Source: Suillus spraguei
Lineage: Eukaryota; Basidiomycota; Agaricomycetes; Boletales; Suillaceae
Assembly: GCA_016800925.1 (NCBI GenBank)
Contig: JABCPU010000021.1
Coordinates: 186,001-250,000 of the forward strand
Direction of reading: 5' to 3'
Length of the DNA: 64,000 nt
Shown here piece by piece: positions 34,664 through 45,045 of the stretch. Within the stretch, counting starts at the first letter, position 1; every line of letters begins with the position of its first letter. The notes under the pieces were generated by a model. That model made no database searches, was not told the origin of the DNA, and saw nothing but the letters and a program-made list of their open reading frames with translations. The translations under genes were made by a program, and so were the position numbers.

Positions 34664-36069
34664 TTCGCAACATTTTCATCGATAAACGTTTTGACGGCAG
34701 CGCGTTCTTTTTCCGATAGCGGGTAAACCTTAGACGTGCGGGGAATGAAACCAGGTTTAATATCGATCCGATGATCAATACCAGGGCGTTCGGGGGGTAG
34801 TGTGTTCAGTCCGTCTTTAGCAAAGACATCTGCAAAGTCGTGCAAATAGTCTGGGACCAATTCTTCGAAGGATTTCTTTTTCTTTTCCTTCTCATCTGTG
34901 GCGAATTCCTGGGCCTTGTTACTGTATTTCGGTGGGGGAAGGGGAATTGTGGAGTAATTGGAGTTTTGTTCGAGTCGAGAAGTTCCATCATGTGTCAGGG
35001 GTGTATCCATGGATACTTCTTCTATGATTCTCATGTTAACTCCATCAGTATCGTATTCCACAAGAAATTCTCCATCTCCGAGTTCATAAGAGGAAATTTC
35101 TCGCACTTCCAGTGCGTGCCAGACATCTTGCATGGTGTTGAATTGGTCATCATCCTCTGTTGGGATCAACGAGGGCACAGGTTCTTCTTCATCAGGGGTT
35201 TCCTCGATTGAAGCTGGGGGAGTACGTTGAAGAGTTTTCGGGGGAACGAAGAACTTAGATAATTTTGGTACATTTGTACTTCGTCCAGGAATCTCTTCTT
35301 CTGCTTTTCTTTTTCCATGTTTCTGTTCTTCTATTGGCCGTTGCTCAATAGGTTCTTGTCCAATCCGTTGCTCGGGTTCAGTTTCATTCTTGCGTTTTTC
35401 TGCACAGGGAATCAGTGACACTGGCCGCGGTAGATGTACCCTCGGGGTGGAGTTCTCAGTACGTGGCATTCGTACTTCAGGTTCAGGGTCTTCGGGAATC
35501 AGCGGGGTTACGAGAGGTTTCGGAAGTCGAGAATGTTGCCATTTAGGATATTGACTGTGGAGTAGAGGCAATCCATTCTTCTTCCGATCTAAATCGATAT
35601 CAATTTCGATTTCGTCCAATTTTTCTGTCCGTGGAAGGACAAGTGTTTCAGCAGCCCAACCTATGGTTGGGTTCATTGCTCGTAACCATGGAATTCCAAG
35701 GAGGATTTGATCTCTCCTTCCTAGTTTGGTGATGTTGAATTTTCCATACATGGTTCGTTCGTCAATCTTGACCACTAGAAGGCAGTAGTGCGTGATTGGT
35801 CCTCCTCTTATGAGGGTTCCATCTGCCATTGTAACTCGAAACGGTGTTTTGAGTTTTCGTTGTGTGATTTGATGGAGTTTCACAAACTCCTCAGAGATGA
35901 ACATTCCGGCTGCACCAGAATTGATCACGGCGGTTGTTTCGACGGATAGACAAGTACGCGAGTGAAGGGTGATAGGGACACGAAGTTCTTTTCTTTCACC
36001 TACAGCACGTACAAGCCTTAGTAATACATTAGGAGAAACATACGTCAATTCTTTGTTTCTCCAAGTCAA
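34480..36069 (-). CDS. Protease and linker of B-I, with the start of RT
   Basis: 529-codon frame -1 to gag. Protease motif at about residues 48-53 is VINSGAAG: the catalytic Asp is Asn (AAT), while B-II has VIDSGAAG, so this protease should be inactive. DQILLGIPWLRAMNP is the ILG-type second motif. A 250-residue Pro/Glu-rich linker follows, then FADVFAKDGL, KVYPLSEKERAAVKTF and FISESKSPQASGFFFVGK, the start of RT. Correct RT sequence continues only in the -1 frame from about 34,610. Confidence 0.85.
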   Translation of the reverse strand: MTWRNKELTYVSPNVLLRLVRAVGERKELRVPITLHSRTCLSVETTAVINSGAAGMFISEEFVKLHQITQRKLKTPFRVTMADGTLIRGGPITHYCLLVVKIDERTMYGKFNITKLGRRDQILLGIPWLRAMNPTIGWAAETLVLPRTEKLDEIEIDIDLDRKKNGLPLLHSQYPKWQHSRLPKPLVTPLIPEDPEPEVRMPRTENSTPRVHLPRPVSLIPCAEKRKNETEPEQRIGQEPIEQRPIEEQKHGKRKAEEEIPGRSTNVPKLSKFFVPPKTLQRTPPASIEETPDEEEPVPSLIPTEDDDQFNTMQDVWHALEVREISSYELGDGEFLVEYDTDGVNMRIIEEVSMDTPLTHDGTSRLEQNSNYSTIPLPPPKYSNKAQEFATDEKEKKKKSFEELVPDYLHDFADVFAKDGLNTLPPERPGIDHRIDIKPGFIPRTSKVYPLSEKERAAVKTFIDENVAKCFISESKSPQASGFFFVGKRVANCVPVKITATSTIGRSRMPIRSRFLFPSSHAFTMHSSL

Positions 36070-36902
36070 AAATCCTCAACAATACGCCTTACGGTTTCTT
36101 CATCGTCTTCCCCTTCTTTGACTTCGGTTTGTCGGAGCGGGGTCTTCTTCTTTCTGTCAGGACAATTATGAATGCGGTGTCCTGTCTTCTTGCATCCAAA
36201 GCATTGTCCCTTCTTCATGCATTCGGATCTCTCCATATCGGAGATTCGATCTACGACCATTGCATTGGAATCATGGTTCGGAATATACCATGCATTCCCA
36301 TAGTTCTTCTTCTTCTGTTGTGGAGCATGATGTGTCCTCATGGCTTGAAGACGATGATGGGCGTTGTCAATAGCAACACATTGCAGCACAACTTCTCTGA
36401 ATATTTCTGAGACATCTCCTGTTGCGAAAAGCTTTGTGAGGATACCCCAATTAAGGCCATCTTGGAAGAACTGGATCTTCGTTGCGTTGTCGGTGATCTG
36501 AGCCTTGGCTGCGAGTGCCTCAAAGTCAGCGACGTAAGTATGAAGATCTCCAGTTCCTTGTCTGAGATCCCTGAGTTTCGTGAGTGCGGTTCCTTTGGTA
36601 TCTACTGGTTCGAAGGCTTCTTTGAAGCTTTTCATAAAATCCACCATCGTTCCATAACCAACTTTTTGTCCGGAGGTGTCGGTTGATTGGGCATGTTCTA
36701 GGAATTGTTCTTTCCATGATTTGGCATTCTTCTCGGTCATGAAGGATGTTATGAAAATGATCTTCTGTTTGTCGGTGGTATAGAGTTTTTTGTTGATGTC
36801 AAAGTGCAAGTTGCATGACTGGATAAACTCGCGAGAGTTATCACAATCTCCATCAAAACCGTTCGGTTGACCGATCTTGTATTTGAAGTCTTTGGTCGTC
36901 AT
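36066..36902 (-). CDS. Gag of B-I
   Basis: 278 aa, intact. Starts MTTKDFKYKIGQPNGFDGDC, has a capsid-like core (FIQSCNLHFDINKKL, FMTEKNAKSWKEQFLEHAQS, LRDLRQGTGDLHTYVADFEA) and ends with one CCHC knuckle CFGCKKTGHRIHNC. The stop TGA is at 36,066-36,068, directly after slippery GGATTTT (complement of 36,069-36,075); the next frame is -1. Confidence 0.92.
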   Translation of the reverse strand: MTTKDFKYKIGQPNGFDGDCDNSREFIQSCNLHFDINKKLYTTDKQKIIFITSFMTEKNAKSWKEQFLEHAQSTDTSGQKVGYGTMVDFMKSFKEAFEPVDTKGTALTKLRDLRQGTGDLHTYVADFEALAAKAQITDNATKIQFFQDGLNWGILTKLFATGDVSEIFREVVLQCVAIDNAHHRLQAMRTHHAPQQKKKNYGNAWYIPNHDSNAMVVDRISDMERSECMKKGQCFGCKKTGHRIHNCPDRKKKTPLRQTEVKEGEDDEETVRRIVEDF

Positions 36903-37100
36903 GTTTGATGATTCATCTGGTGAGTTATACTTTCTTGGTGCCTACACGTGCTGTCTTGCTGTCCGTCAAGGCTTATCTTCTGTCAGAGGGCTTCTCTTGA
37001 CAATCTGCTCAGCGTACGCGTACGCTAGTCTGCTGATCTGAGCGATCAGGGTTCAGGGTCGAAGACTGGATAGTCGACGATCAAATGGACTTTAATCTTT

Positions 37101-37557
37101 TGTTACGAACTGGGGTGGCGTCACCAGTGACAGTGAAAAGACACTGACAGTCTGCTGGGAAGTGGACAAGGTGAAAGTACAAGGAACGTGTTCCGAGTAC
37201 GATCAAGGGTTCAGCCTCAAAGACAAGTCTAAGAGGTATCCGCGAGAATAGAGACTAAGGCTAAGGAGTGCTTAGACTTAGAGACGATTCAAGACGACTT
37301 AGGTTGGAGACCTAAGCAAAGGAGATTCCAGGTAAAACCCAGTAAGATTAAAGTAAAGAATCTACTACAAGTACACCGTGCTTAAATAGACCAATATGTG
37401 CGCACGGACCAAAAGAGACGTGGGAATGTAAGTGTGTATCCAAAGAAGGAAGGCAACTATAGTACAAATGCATTGAGCATATGAGTCAGAGTCATGTTAC
37501 ATAATGTACAAGGTAAATGAAGTAGAAAAATGAATAGGGGCACGTACAATTGTAACA
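37101..37557 (-). repeat. 5' LTR of B-I with TATA box and transcript start
   Basis: Sense TATTTAAG (complement of 37,381-37,388) lies 34 nt upstream of ACTTTAATCTT (complement of 37,344-37,354). This 11-mer is the exact reverse complement of AAGATTAAAGT, the PBS (complement of 37,089-37,099) one nt inside the LTR. Confidence 0.9.
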
Positions 37558-37562
37558 GTGAG

Positions 37563-37866
37563 CTATGAAAGCTGCCAAACTAGAAAAGCTACAAAGAGAA
37601 AAGCTACACAAGAACTCAAATGAGTGAGGAGCTATTGTAAGCTGCCCAGGAACTCAATCAAAAGAGGAGCTAACAGTACTGGAACTAAGTAGAATCCTTG
37701 GTGGTGCAAAGAGTGAAAGGTAAGGTGCTTATGTAATCATCAAAAGTGCGAACCTAAGGTAAGGAAAGTCCAAGTATGAGACACCATGCAAAACTACCTT
37801 TTCAAGCCCAGCCTGAGTTTGTCTGTCACAGCGCGGTAAGATATGTTGTCCTGTGGAGTTGGGTGG
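37563..37866. other. Segment between B-I and the ORF1 tail
   Basis: No independent gene. Minus-strand reading is downstream of LINE ORF1, so this is probably the LINE ORF1-ORF2 spacer. It includes the repeat shared with 21,030-21,150. Confidence 0.45.
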
Positions 37867-37941
37867 TTAGATAGTGTGGGTCCAGGCGTTCTCGGTAGGG
37901 AAGTAGGGCATGCAATTTTCTGGGTACTTTTCATTGATCTC
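37867..37941 (-). pseudogene. LINE ORF1 C-terminal piece beyond the F LTR
   Basis: EINEKYPENCMPYFPTENAW on the minus strand continues the PEFTKHCREI left at 39,649; the five bases atctc at the join are duplicated (37,937-37,941 and 39,649-39,653) as the target site of the F LTR. In this family the knuckle block is followed by a [DE]xKYPEN..PYFPT segment, so the join is convincing. Confidence 0.6.
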
Positions 37942-39648
37942 TGTCATATACCATACATTTGATCTCAGATCTGATCTGATCTGATTGATCCTGCTTCCGT
38001 CCGGTCCACAGATCCTATCTGGACCACTCATCCAAAACTTCCTACTTCTCACACTCTAACTCCATTGTAGACATCTGCATCTATCTCCTTTTGGTAATCC
38101 TCCTGTCTCTGGTGTAACAAACATATTGGCGCTGGCCTCGAAACCCTATCTTTTAGCACTCGTCTCATGTCTATAGGAGTTACCACTCATCCATGGCTGT
38201 CTTACCCCTGTAGCACATACCAATGGCATCTCATGCTTACTGCACACCGTACCGATTGCCGCACCACATTCCATGTACCAATGTCCTTCCATGTCCTTGC
38301 TGCATCCGCATAGCTCCATTTGGTGCATAGTTTGTACATGACTGTTTATCACTGATCCCACAGCAAGTCTTATTACATGTCGCCTCATGCTGCAGCTGCC
38401 TCGCGCTATGTTTACATATGGCGGTTACTGTACTTGAGCGCTACTGATCTCGCCTAATGCATCCTGAGTACATATGAAATAGGATATAAGCACCACATAA
38501 CCTGCATGATACAGTACCTTATTTTCACCGTACTATAGGTCAGGATTAGTGTCTAGCTCTGGATTCACCCAGTAGTAGACTTAGTCTTTAAGTTTCTTTA
38601 CCACTTGTTAATCAATTTTGCTCGTTCACCATTACCGCTGGCATACCACTAGATCCTTGACCCCTATTTTTACTGAACTTCACACTTACTGCTACTTTCC
38701 TACTGAAAGTACCGTGATTTTCTTTACTGTTTCTTTGCACCACTTGCACCTTACCGCTACCGCTGACTTTATCGCTCAACATCACTTGCTCAACACAACA
38801 TTTCCAAGCATTGTTTTGACCATGGTAGTACTGCTACATATGACACTAATTCTGGCAGCATCTTCACTAGCCATGGCAGCTTACCACTGACTACAACACT
38901 ACTTTTGCACATTGGTTTGACTCGAACTTAGCTATACTAACAGCCATCCCCCTTTAGGGTCGAATGCTCTTGTTCAATGAGTGAAGCAGACTAGATGGAG
39001 TGCAAGACCCACATACTAACTTAGGAGGTAGTTTATCTACAGCCCAGGTTAGGTTGTATCTTTACACCGGTATTTTGGCTATGTATATTTCTGTCCTGCT
39101 TATTGATCCATTACCTATGTTTCATTTCTGACTTGTGCTTACTGATCTGCTGTGCTTTTACTAATAGACTTCCATTATACTTTGTATATAGCCCTCAGTC
39201 CCAGACTCATTGATTATCTGTGCCAGTTACTTACAGTATATAAACCACTTGTAAATTTCCATAGAACCTCAGTTCAAATATCATCTTAGATTCTACTCAT
39301 TCTGTTCCTCCAGACTTGAGTTCCTTCTGACTCTAGTCACCTTCTGAGGCTTAGCATTAATTCCTATAAGTCTATATATCTGACTCTACCTTTGGGGAGT
39401 CTACTTCCATTAGTTTCTAGTTAGGACTCTGTCTGACACTAGTCTTATACCTTGTTCTGTTCCTACATTTCGGATAACCTTCAGATGTGACATATCCGTT
39501 ACCTTCAGACATCCAGATCCATCATGCAATTACCTTTGGACATATATCTTCCCTCTGAGATAAGGGGCAATACTCAGGAAAGGGGCACAATGTACGAACT
39601 GAGGCCAAAGCCCTTCAGATCCTTTACCTTTTGAGTACAGTCTTCACA
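37942..39648 (-). repeat. Solo LTR, family F, in LINE ORF1, itself holding a C LTR
   Basis: TGTCATATACCATAC...CAGTCTTCACA, about 748 bp net, with direct repeats ATCTC at 37,937-37,941 and 39,649-39,653. Matches 59,792-60,561 in opposite orientation. Interrupted at 38,113-39,066 by a C LTR. Internal region of the family is not seen in this window, so class is inferred from TG...CA ends and 5-bp TSD. Confidence 0.8.
38113..39066 (-). repeat. Solo LTR, family C, nested in the F LTR
   Basis: 954 bp, TGTAACAAACATATTGGCGC to ...GTATCTTTACA. Flanks are ctgg(t) and ccgg(t), a duplicated site differing by one CpG transition. Confidence 0.8.
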
Positions 39649-41327
39649 ATCTCTCTGCAATGTTTGGTGAACTCTGGACAGGAACGACTCCAGCTCATGT
39701 GTTGCTGACTTCTACAATTAATGCATCATGTCATATGGAAGGAGTTGCAGGTTGAGGTGTGGTGCTGGTGGCCACAGGTACCACATATGTCCTATTCAGC
39801 ATTGCAGTTCTTGGCAATGTGATTGAAGCATTGGAATTTGGCACAGCAGATGGGCTCTTTCCTGTTTTTACAGACTCCAATCCTCTCATTGGCTATGCAG
39901 ATACCCTCCTATAGAATGTCATTTGCTGTTTGTACATCAGTGACTTGGAGGAGTGCAAAAGCTTTCCTTTGTTCTGCAGTGCATCTTGCTGGAGGTTTGA
40001 TCCATCTGATTGCTGCCAGTGATGAGGGCTGAAGGTAATTCTCTTGCTCAATTTGTTGTAGGAAGTCATCATGTTCGATCTGCATGCCAATGGGTAAGAA
40101 TTCCAGTACTATCTGATAGAAGCATTTGTGGAATGATACAGTTGATTCCATATTACTCTCAAGTGCTGCTTTACTGTTGGGGCTGCTCAGCCAGACAGCT
40201 AAGGATTCCATTTCGAGTCCTACTACAATACCTCCATTATGTAGGGTCCTGACAGATTTAATGGTACCTGGTGGAGTGGTGTCATCCCTCGCCTTGGCCA
40301 GTGTTTCTTTGTGCTTGCTCACTATGGTGAAGTTAGAGGTGTTCAGTGGGAAAAGCATCTCGCCTGGTGATGGGTCAAGTAGTATCTTGCATGCTCTGAT
40401 GGCTGCTCTTCCTATGGCTTTGTCCACTGTCAGTGGTAAGTGGGTGGCCACTACTGTGCTATAGGAAGGTTGGAGCATTGTGACTTGCTGAGAGGGTGTA
40501 GCTGAGATCTTGGCAAACAGGGAGTCAATCTTGGTCTGCGTGGTATCTAGGGAGGGAATTAGTGATTGCATGGTATTCTGGTGAGTTTCAATGGAAGAGT
40601 ATAGGGCATCTGCTGCCTCTTCAATGCGATCTGCTGCAGTTTTGACATTGTCTTCCTTTTTATCTCTCTCTCGACTGATTGTGGTACATAGTGTCTTGGC
40701 TTCCTCTAGTGATTCCATTAAGGCTTGAGATGCTGTGTGAATAAGTGCCACTTGTGAAGAGATGGCTGCTACTATATGGTCCACTAGACATGAGGAAAGG
40801 GAGTCTGAGATTTGCCTAGCTGCAGTTTCTGAGATTTGTTGAGCTTCCATGATTTGCTTGGTTGTGGAATCTGCTATTTCACAGGCAGTGTGTTCCTTCA
40901 GAATGAAAGCTACTGCATGGATGGCTGTGGTTACTGGTACGGGTGTTGTGCTGGATATTTGCGTGATCTGAAAAAGAACTGAGATGATGTGAGTTAATAT
41001 AAATGGTTGGTCAACATGGCAAAGAAGTTTGGAAGTGAGGAACATTTTTCCACTCTTAATATCCTTGACCTTGTTGGGTAGTGCTTCTATTGTGTCTTGC
41101 GTGGTTGGGGTTCTGGTTGTTTTGTGGGTATTAAGTCTATAGGTCGGAGAGGTTGTTCTAGGGGGAGGTGAGGTGCTTGCATCCACACTGACACTCCTGC
41201 ATCCACCAGGCATCTGAGAGGGTTGGTATTGATGGTATCCAGTAATGGTGTGTGTTTTCTGTTTAGTGGCTGATGATTCAGAGTATGTGTAGATGCTGTT
41301 GGGCATCTTTGGCACTATTGAGCACAA
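39649..41327 (-). pseudogene. LINE ORF1 (nucleic-acid-binding protein), main part
   Basis: Opens with MCSIVPKMPNSIYTYSES and runs 472 codons of Ser/Thr-rich then helical sequence (RISDSLSSCLVDH-like segments, DRIEEAADALYSSIETHQNT) to a frame break near 39,909. Beyond it, in other frames, come zinc-knuckle-like blocks CFNHIAKNC, CGTCGHQHHTSTC and CINCRSQQHMSWSRSC, then PEFTKHCREI at the F LTR insertion. Three Cys/His knuckles closing ORF1 are typical of fungal LINEs. It is the RNA-binding partner of ORF2 and is broken by at least two frameshifts and an insertion. Confidence 0.65.
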
Positions 41328-41577
41328 TGTTGAGTATTGAGTTTTGGGGTCCTAGTCAGGGTGCCACTTGGTTCGGGTCGGACCATATAGTTACCTATGA
41401 AGGGTTTGAGGTGACTTGCATCCTCAGACTAGATTTGCCTGATGATTTCCAGCATCTTCTTATAGGATAAGTATTGTAACATAGTTGGTATTCATTAGAA
41501 AATGTACTTCAGATATAATACTATTCAACTCTGTTTCCAACTTCTTTCTATTGTGGGTTCCATACTGTTGAGACCGG

Positions 41578-43306
41578 TGTAAAGATATAACCTAACCTGG
41601 GCTGTAGATAAACTACCTCCTAAGTTAGTATGTGTGGTCTTCCGCTCCATCTAGTCTGCTTCACTTGCAAAACAAGAGCGTTCGACCCTAAAGGGGGATG
41701 CCTGTTAGTATAGTTAAATCCAAGTCAAACCAGTGAGCTAAATTAGTGTTGTAGTCAGCAGTAAGTTGCCACGGTGTAACGAACATATTGGTGCTGGGCT
41801 TAAAACCTCATATTTTGACACTCGTCTCACATCTACAGGAGTTACCACTAGTCCGTGGCCTTCTTACCCCTTTAGCAGTACCGGCGGCATCCCACGCTTA
41901 CCGCACACCATACCGACTGCCGCACCACGTTCCACGAACCGATGTCCTTCCATGTCCTTGCTGCATCCGCATAGCTCCATTTGGTGCATAGTTTGTTTTC
42001 TGTTCCTTATCACTGATTCCATGGCAAGCATTATTACATGTTGCCTCGTGCCGCAGCACCTCGCGCTATGTATACTTACGGTGGTTACTACACTCCAGCG
42101 CTACTGATCTTGCCTAGAGTATTCCAAGTACATACAAATTAGGATATAAGCACCACGTACCCCACATGATACAGCACCTGATTTTACACCATTGCATGTA
42201 CTATAGGTCAGGATTATTGTCTAGCTCTGGATCAACCCAGTAGTGGACATAGTCTTTAAAGTTCTCTTATCGCTCGTTAATACATCACGCTCATTCTCCG
42301 TTACCGCTGGCATACCGCTGGACTTTTGATTGTTACTTTTGACTGAACTTCTCACGCTCCGCTACTTTACTGCTGAAAGTACCGCGGACTTCTTTACTGT
42401 TTCTTTGCACCGCTCGCAACCTTACTGCTACCGCTGAGACCACCGCTTGACATCGCTTGCTAGACGCAACTGTTACTGACTTTATCTCGACGACGGTAGC
42501 ACCGCAACGCATGACACTAGTTCCGGCGGTATCATCGCTGACTGCGGCAACTTACTGCTGACTCAGATGCTTGTTTCACAAATAAGTTAGACTCGAACTT
42601 GACCATACTGAATAGGCATCCCCCTTTAGGGTTGAACGCTCTTGTTCTTAGAAGTGAAGCAGACTAGATGGAGCACAAGACTAACATACTAGTTTAGGCA
42701 GTGGTTTATCTACAGCCCAAGCTAGGTTGAATCTTTACAACGGTCAGCGGTGATGCTGCCAGAACTAGCATAGTAAGTAGCAGTACTAGTGTTGTTGAAA
42801 AAAAAATCAGTAACAGTAGCATCAAGCGAGCAGTGATGAGCAACATTATCAGCGGTTAAAGTTGCGAGCGGTGCAAAGAAACAGTAAAGAAGGCCGCGGT
42901 ACTTTCAGCAGTAAAGTAGCGGTGCGTGAGAAGTTCAGTCAAAATAGGAATCAAGAGTCCAGCAGTAATGGTGAAAGAGCATGATTGGTTAATGAGTGGT
43001 AAAGAACTTTAAAGACCAAGTCTACTACTGAGTGGTTCCAGAGCTAGACAATAATCCTGACCTATAGTACGTGCAATGGGGTCAAATCAGGTACTGTATT
43101 GTGTGGGGTACGCGGTGCTTATATCCTAAATTGTATGTATTCAGAATGCTCTAGGTGAGATCAGTAGTGCCCAAGTACAGTAACCACCATATGTAAACAT
43201 AGCATGAGGCGGCTGCAGCATGAGGTGACATGTAATAAGACCTGCCATGGAATCAGTGATAACAAACATAAAACAAACAACACACCAAATGGAGCTATGC
43301 GGATGC
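41578..43306 (+). repeat. LTR of family C, interrupted and 3'-truncated
   Basis: Starts TGTAAAGATATAACCTAACC next to the LINE 5' end, is split at 41,775 by an inverted C LTR, resumes at 42,740 and stays alignable to 55,562-57,004 until about ggagctatgcgga at 43,303; the last about 190 bp of the LTR are absent. Confidence 0.75.
41775..42739 (-). repeat. Solo LTR, family C, inserted in a C LTR in opposite orientation
   Basis: 965 bp, TGTAACGAACATATTGGTGC to ...AATCTTTACA, flanked by acgg (41,771-41,774 and 42,740-42,743). Self-insertion of the same family. Confidence 0.85.
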
Positions 43307-44371
43307 TGTCCTGCATGATATGGGAATCATGCATGGACATGACTGCTAGGTGACCCACAAAAGACCATGTCTGTTAGCTTAGCTCTCAGACTAGTCAACC
43401 CATACCTTGATTCAGAACACTTCCAGACATTTCTGCTGATTCACAAATCTGCATTGTTTGAAGAAAAGTCATATGTGAGATGGGAATCACATAATGACCT
43501 AGTTGATGTGAGAAGAAGATTGAAGGTTTAGGTATAGCCTTACCTTTTGCTTATTCACTTTGGCTAGAGAAAACCATAGAGAAAAGTTCAAAGCCTACAA
43601 AAAACCTACAAAAAACAACCTATGTTTCACCTGTTTCCATTGTACTATTATTCTTGTCTCTTCTCCATTGATGTCATAATGATATCATACTGATGTCACT
43701 TCATTCTGGACAGTTCCGTTTCACTTCTAGAACATTCTGCTCCACAGAACAGAATGTTATAGAATGTTCTGCTCTACTATGATGTCATATATGATGTCAT
43801 GGCTCCATCTTTTCCTTTTATTCCTATTCTTTTGAGTTTGGATGAATATTTTGATTGGTTCTCTCTATATTAGCTTACATAACTATTTTCCCATGCTACA
43901 TGTATAAAAGGAGAGCCCATTCTCCCCCCAAAAAATAGGATCTCCCACTTGTCACTATATTTTAGGAGTAAATATTTCTCAAGGCTTGCAAAGTTAGTCA
44001 CTTTGAAGCATTGTTAAACCAAGTGCAGGGTAATGAATTCCCTTGAGACCATTGTTATACTATTTTCAAAGCTAGGTATATGATATACCTAGGAAAATAG
44101 TCAGTTATATTAGAGACCATGTCTCTCCAGTTCATATCTTTGACCAGCCACTATCTGGTCCACGTATTCTATTCTCATATCTTTGAGAATACTATCCCAG
44201 TCCATTGTCTAGAAGGTTTATTCCTAGACAAATCTACCCAAGTTCCCAAGTCCACTGCCTGGAAGGTTCATTCCTAGGCCAATCTATTTCACACCCAGTT
44301 TATTGTCTAGAAGGATCTTTCCTAGACAAACCTATCCACATGCACCCAGTTCCCAGCCTAGACAGTCTACC
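43307..44371. other. AT-rich unclassified segment, possible LTR remnant
   Basis: Begins TGTCCTGCATGATATGGGAA where the C LTR alignment stops. No ORF. A TATA-like tgtataaaaggagagccc lies at about 43,902, ahead of a C-run and A-run (tctccccccaaaaaatagg). Contains short mirrored words (catatttgaag-like ctttgaagcattg). B-II is inserted at its right end. It looks like promoter-bearing LTR sequence, but no partner copy is in the window. Confidence 0.4.
44197..44350. repeat. Three tandem hairpin-forming units, about 49 bp period
   Basis: ttgtctagaagg...cctagacaa at 44,205-44,231 and again at 44,303-44,329, with a variant gcctggaagg...cctaggcc at about 44,257-44,280 between. Each unit can form a stem of 8-9 bp, and stems carry compensating changes (TCTAG/CTAGA versus CCTGG/CTAGG). 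Confidence 0.7.
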
Positions 44372-44846
44372 TGTTACAATCATATGTGCCCCTATTCATT
44401 TTCTACTTCATTTACCTTGTATATTACGTAATATGACTCTGACTCATATGCTCAACGCATCTGTACTATAGTTGCCTTCCTTCTTTGGATACACACTTAC
44501 ATTCTTACGTCTCTCTTGGTCCGTGCGCACATATTGGTCTATTTAAGCATGTTGTACTTGTAGTAGATTCTTTACTTTAATCTTACTGGGTTTTACCTGG
44601 AATCTCCTTCGCTTAGGTCTCCAACCTAAGTCATTTTGAATCGTCTCTAAGCCTAAGCACTCCTTAGTCTTAGTCTCTATTCTCGTGGATACCTCTTAGA
44701 CTTGTCTTTGAGGCTGAACCCTTGATAGTACTCGGAACACGTTCCTTGTACTTTTACCTTGCCCTCTTTTGGACACTGTAAGAACTTCCCAGCAGACCAT
44801 CTGTGTCTTTTCACTGTCGCTTGTGACGCCATCCCAGTTCGTAACA
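44372..44846 (+). repeat. 5' LTR of B-II
   Basis: TATTTAAG at 44,540-44,547, inferred transcript start ACTTTAATCTT at 44,574-44,584, and PBS AAGATTAAAGT at 44,848-44,858, two nt beyond the LTR end. Start and PBS are complementary over exactly 11 nt. Confidence 0.9.
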
Positions 44847-45045
44847 AAAGATTAAAGTCCATTTTGATCGTTGACTATCCAGTCTTCGACCCTGAACCCT
44901 GATCGCTTAGATCAGCGGACTAGCGTACGCGTACGCTGAGCAGATTGTCAAGAGAAGCCCTCTGACAGAAGAAAAGCCCTGACGGACAGCAAGACAGCGC
45001 GTGTAGGCACCGAGAAAGTATAACTCACCAGACAAATCATCAAAC

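Larger units (their letters stand above)
30064..37557 (-). mobile_element. Full-length Ty3/gypsy element B-I with an extra 3' ORF
   Basis: 7,494 bp, LTRs 30,064-30,520 and 37,101-37,557 (457 bp each, sharing an 18-bp deletion relative to other family B LTRs), flanked by GTGAG on both sides (30,059-30,063 and 37,558-37,562). Sense is leftward. Order: 5' LTR, PBS 37,089-37,099, gag, protease-linker, RT-RNase H-IN-chromodomain, ORF3, purine tract (sense aaaacgggggtaa) at 30,521-30,533, 3' LTR. By eye the LTRs differ by nine substitutions, all transitions, eight at CpG sites. Confidence 0.95.
22460..41577 (-). mobile_element. Non-LTR retrotransposon (LINE) with nested insertions
   Basis: One LINE copy reading leftward, split by five insertions: B solo LTR 24,616-25,248; C solo LTR 25,265-26,214; Tc1-like 27,707-29,323; full B-I element 30,064-37,557; and F solo LTR 37,942-39,648 (itself holding a C LTR). 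Without them about 6.7 kb remain, with ORF1 (zinc-knuckle protein) and ORF2 (AP-like endonuclease, RT, RNase H). It resembles the Tad1/I group because RNase H follows RT. Both outer ends are approximate. Stops and frameshifts show it is dead. Confidence 0.75.
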
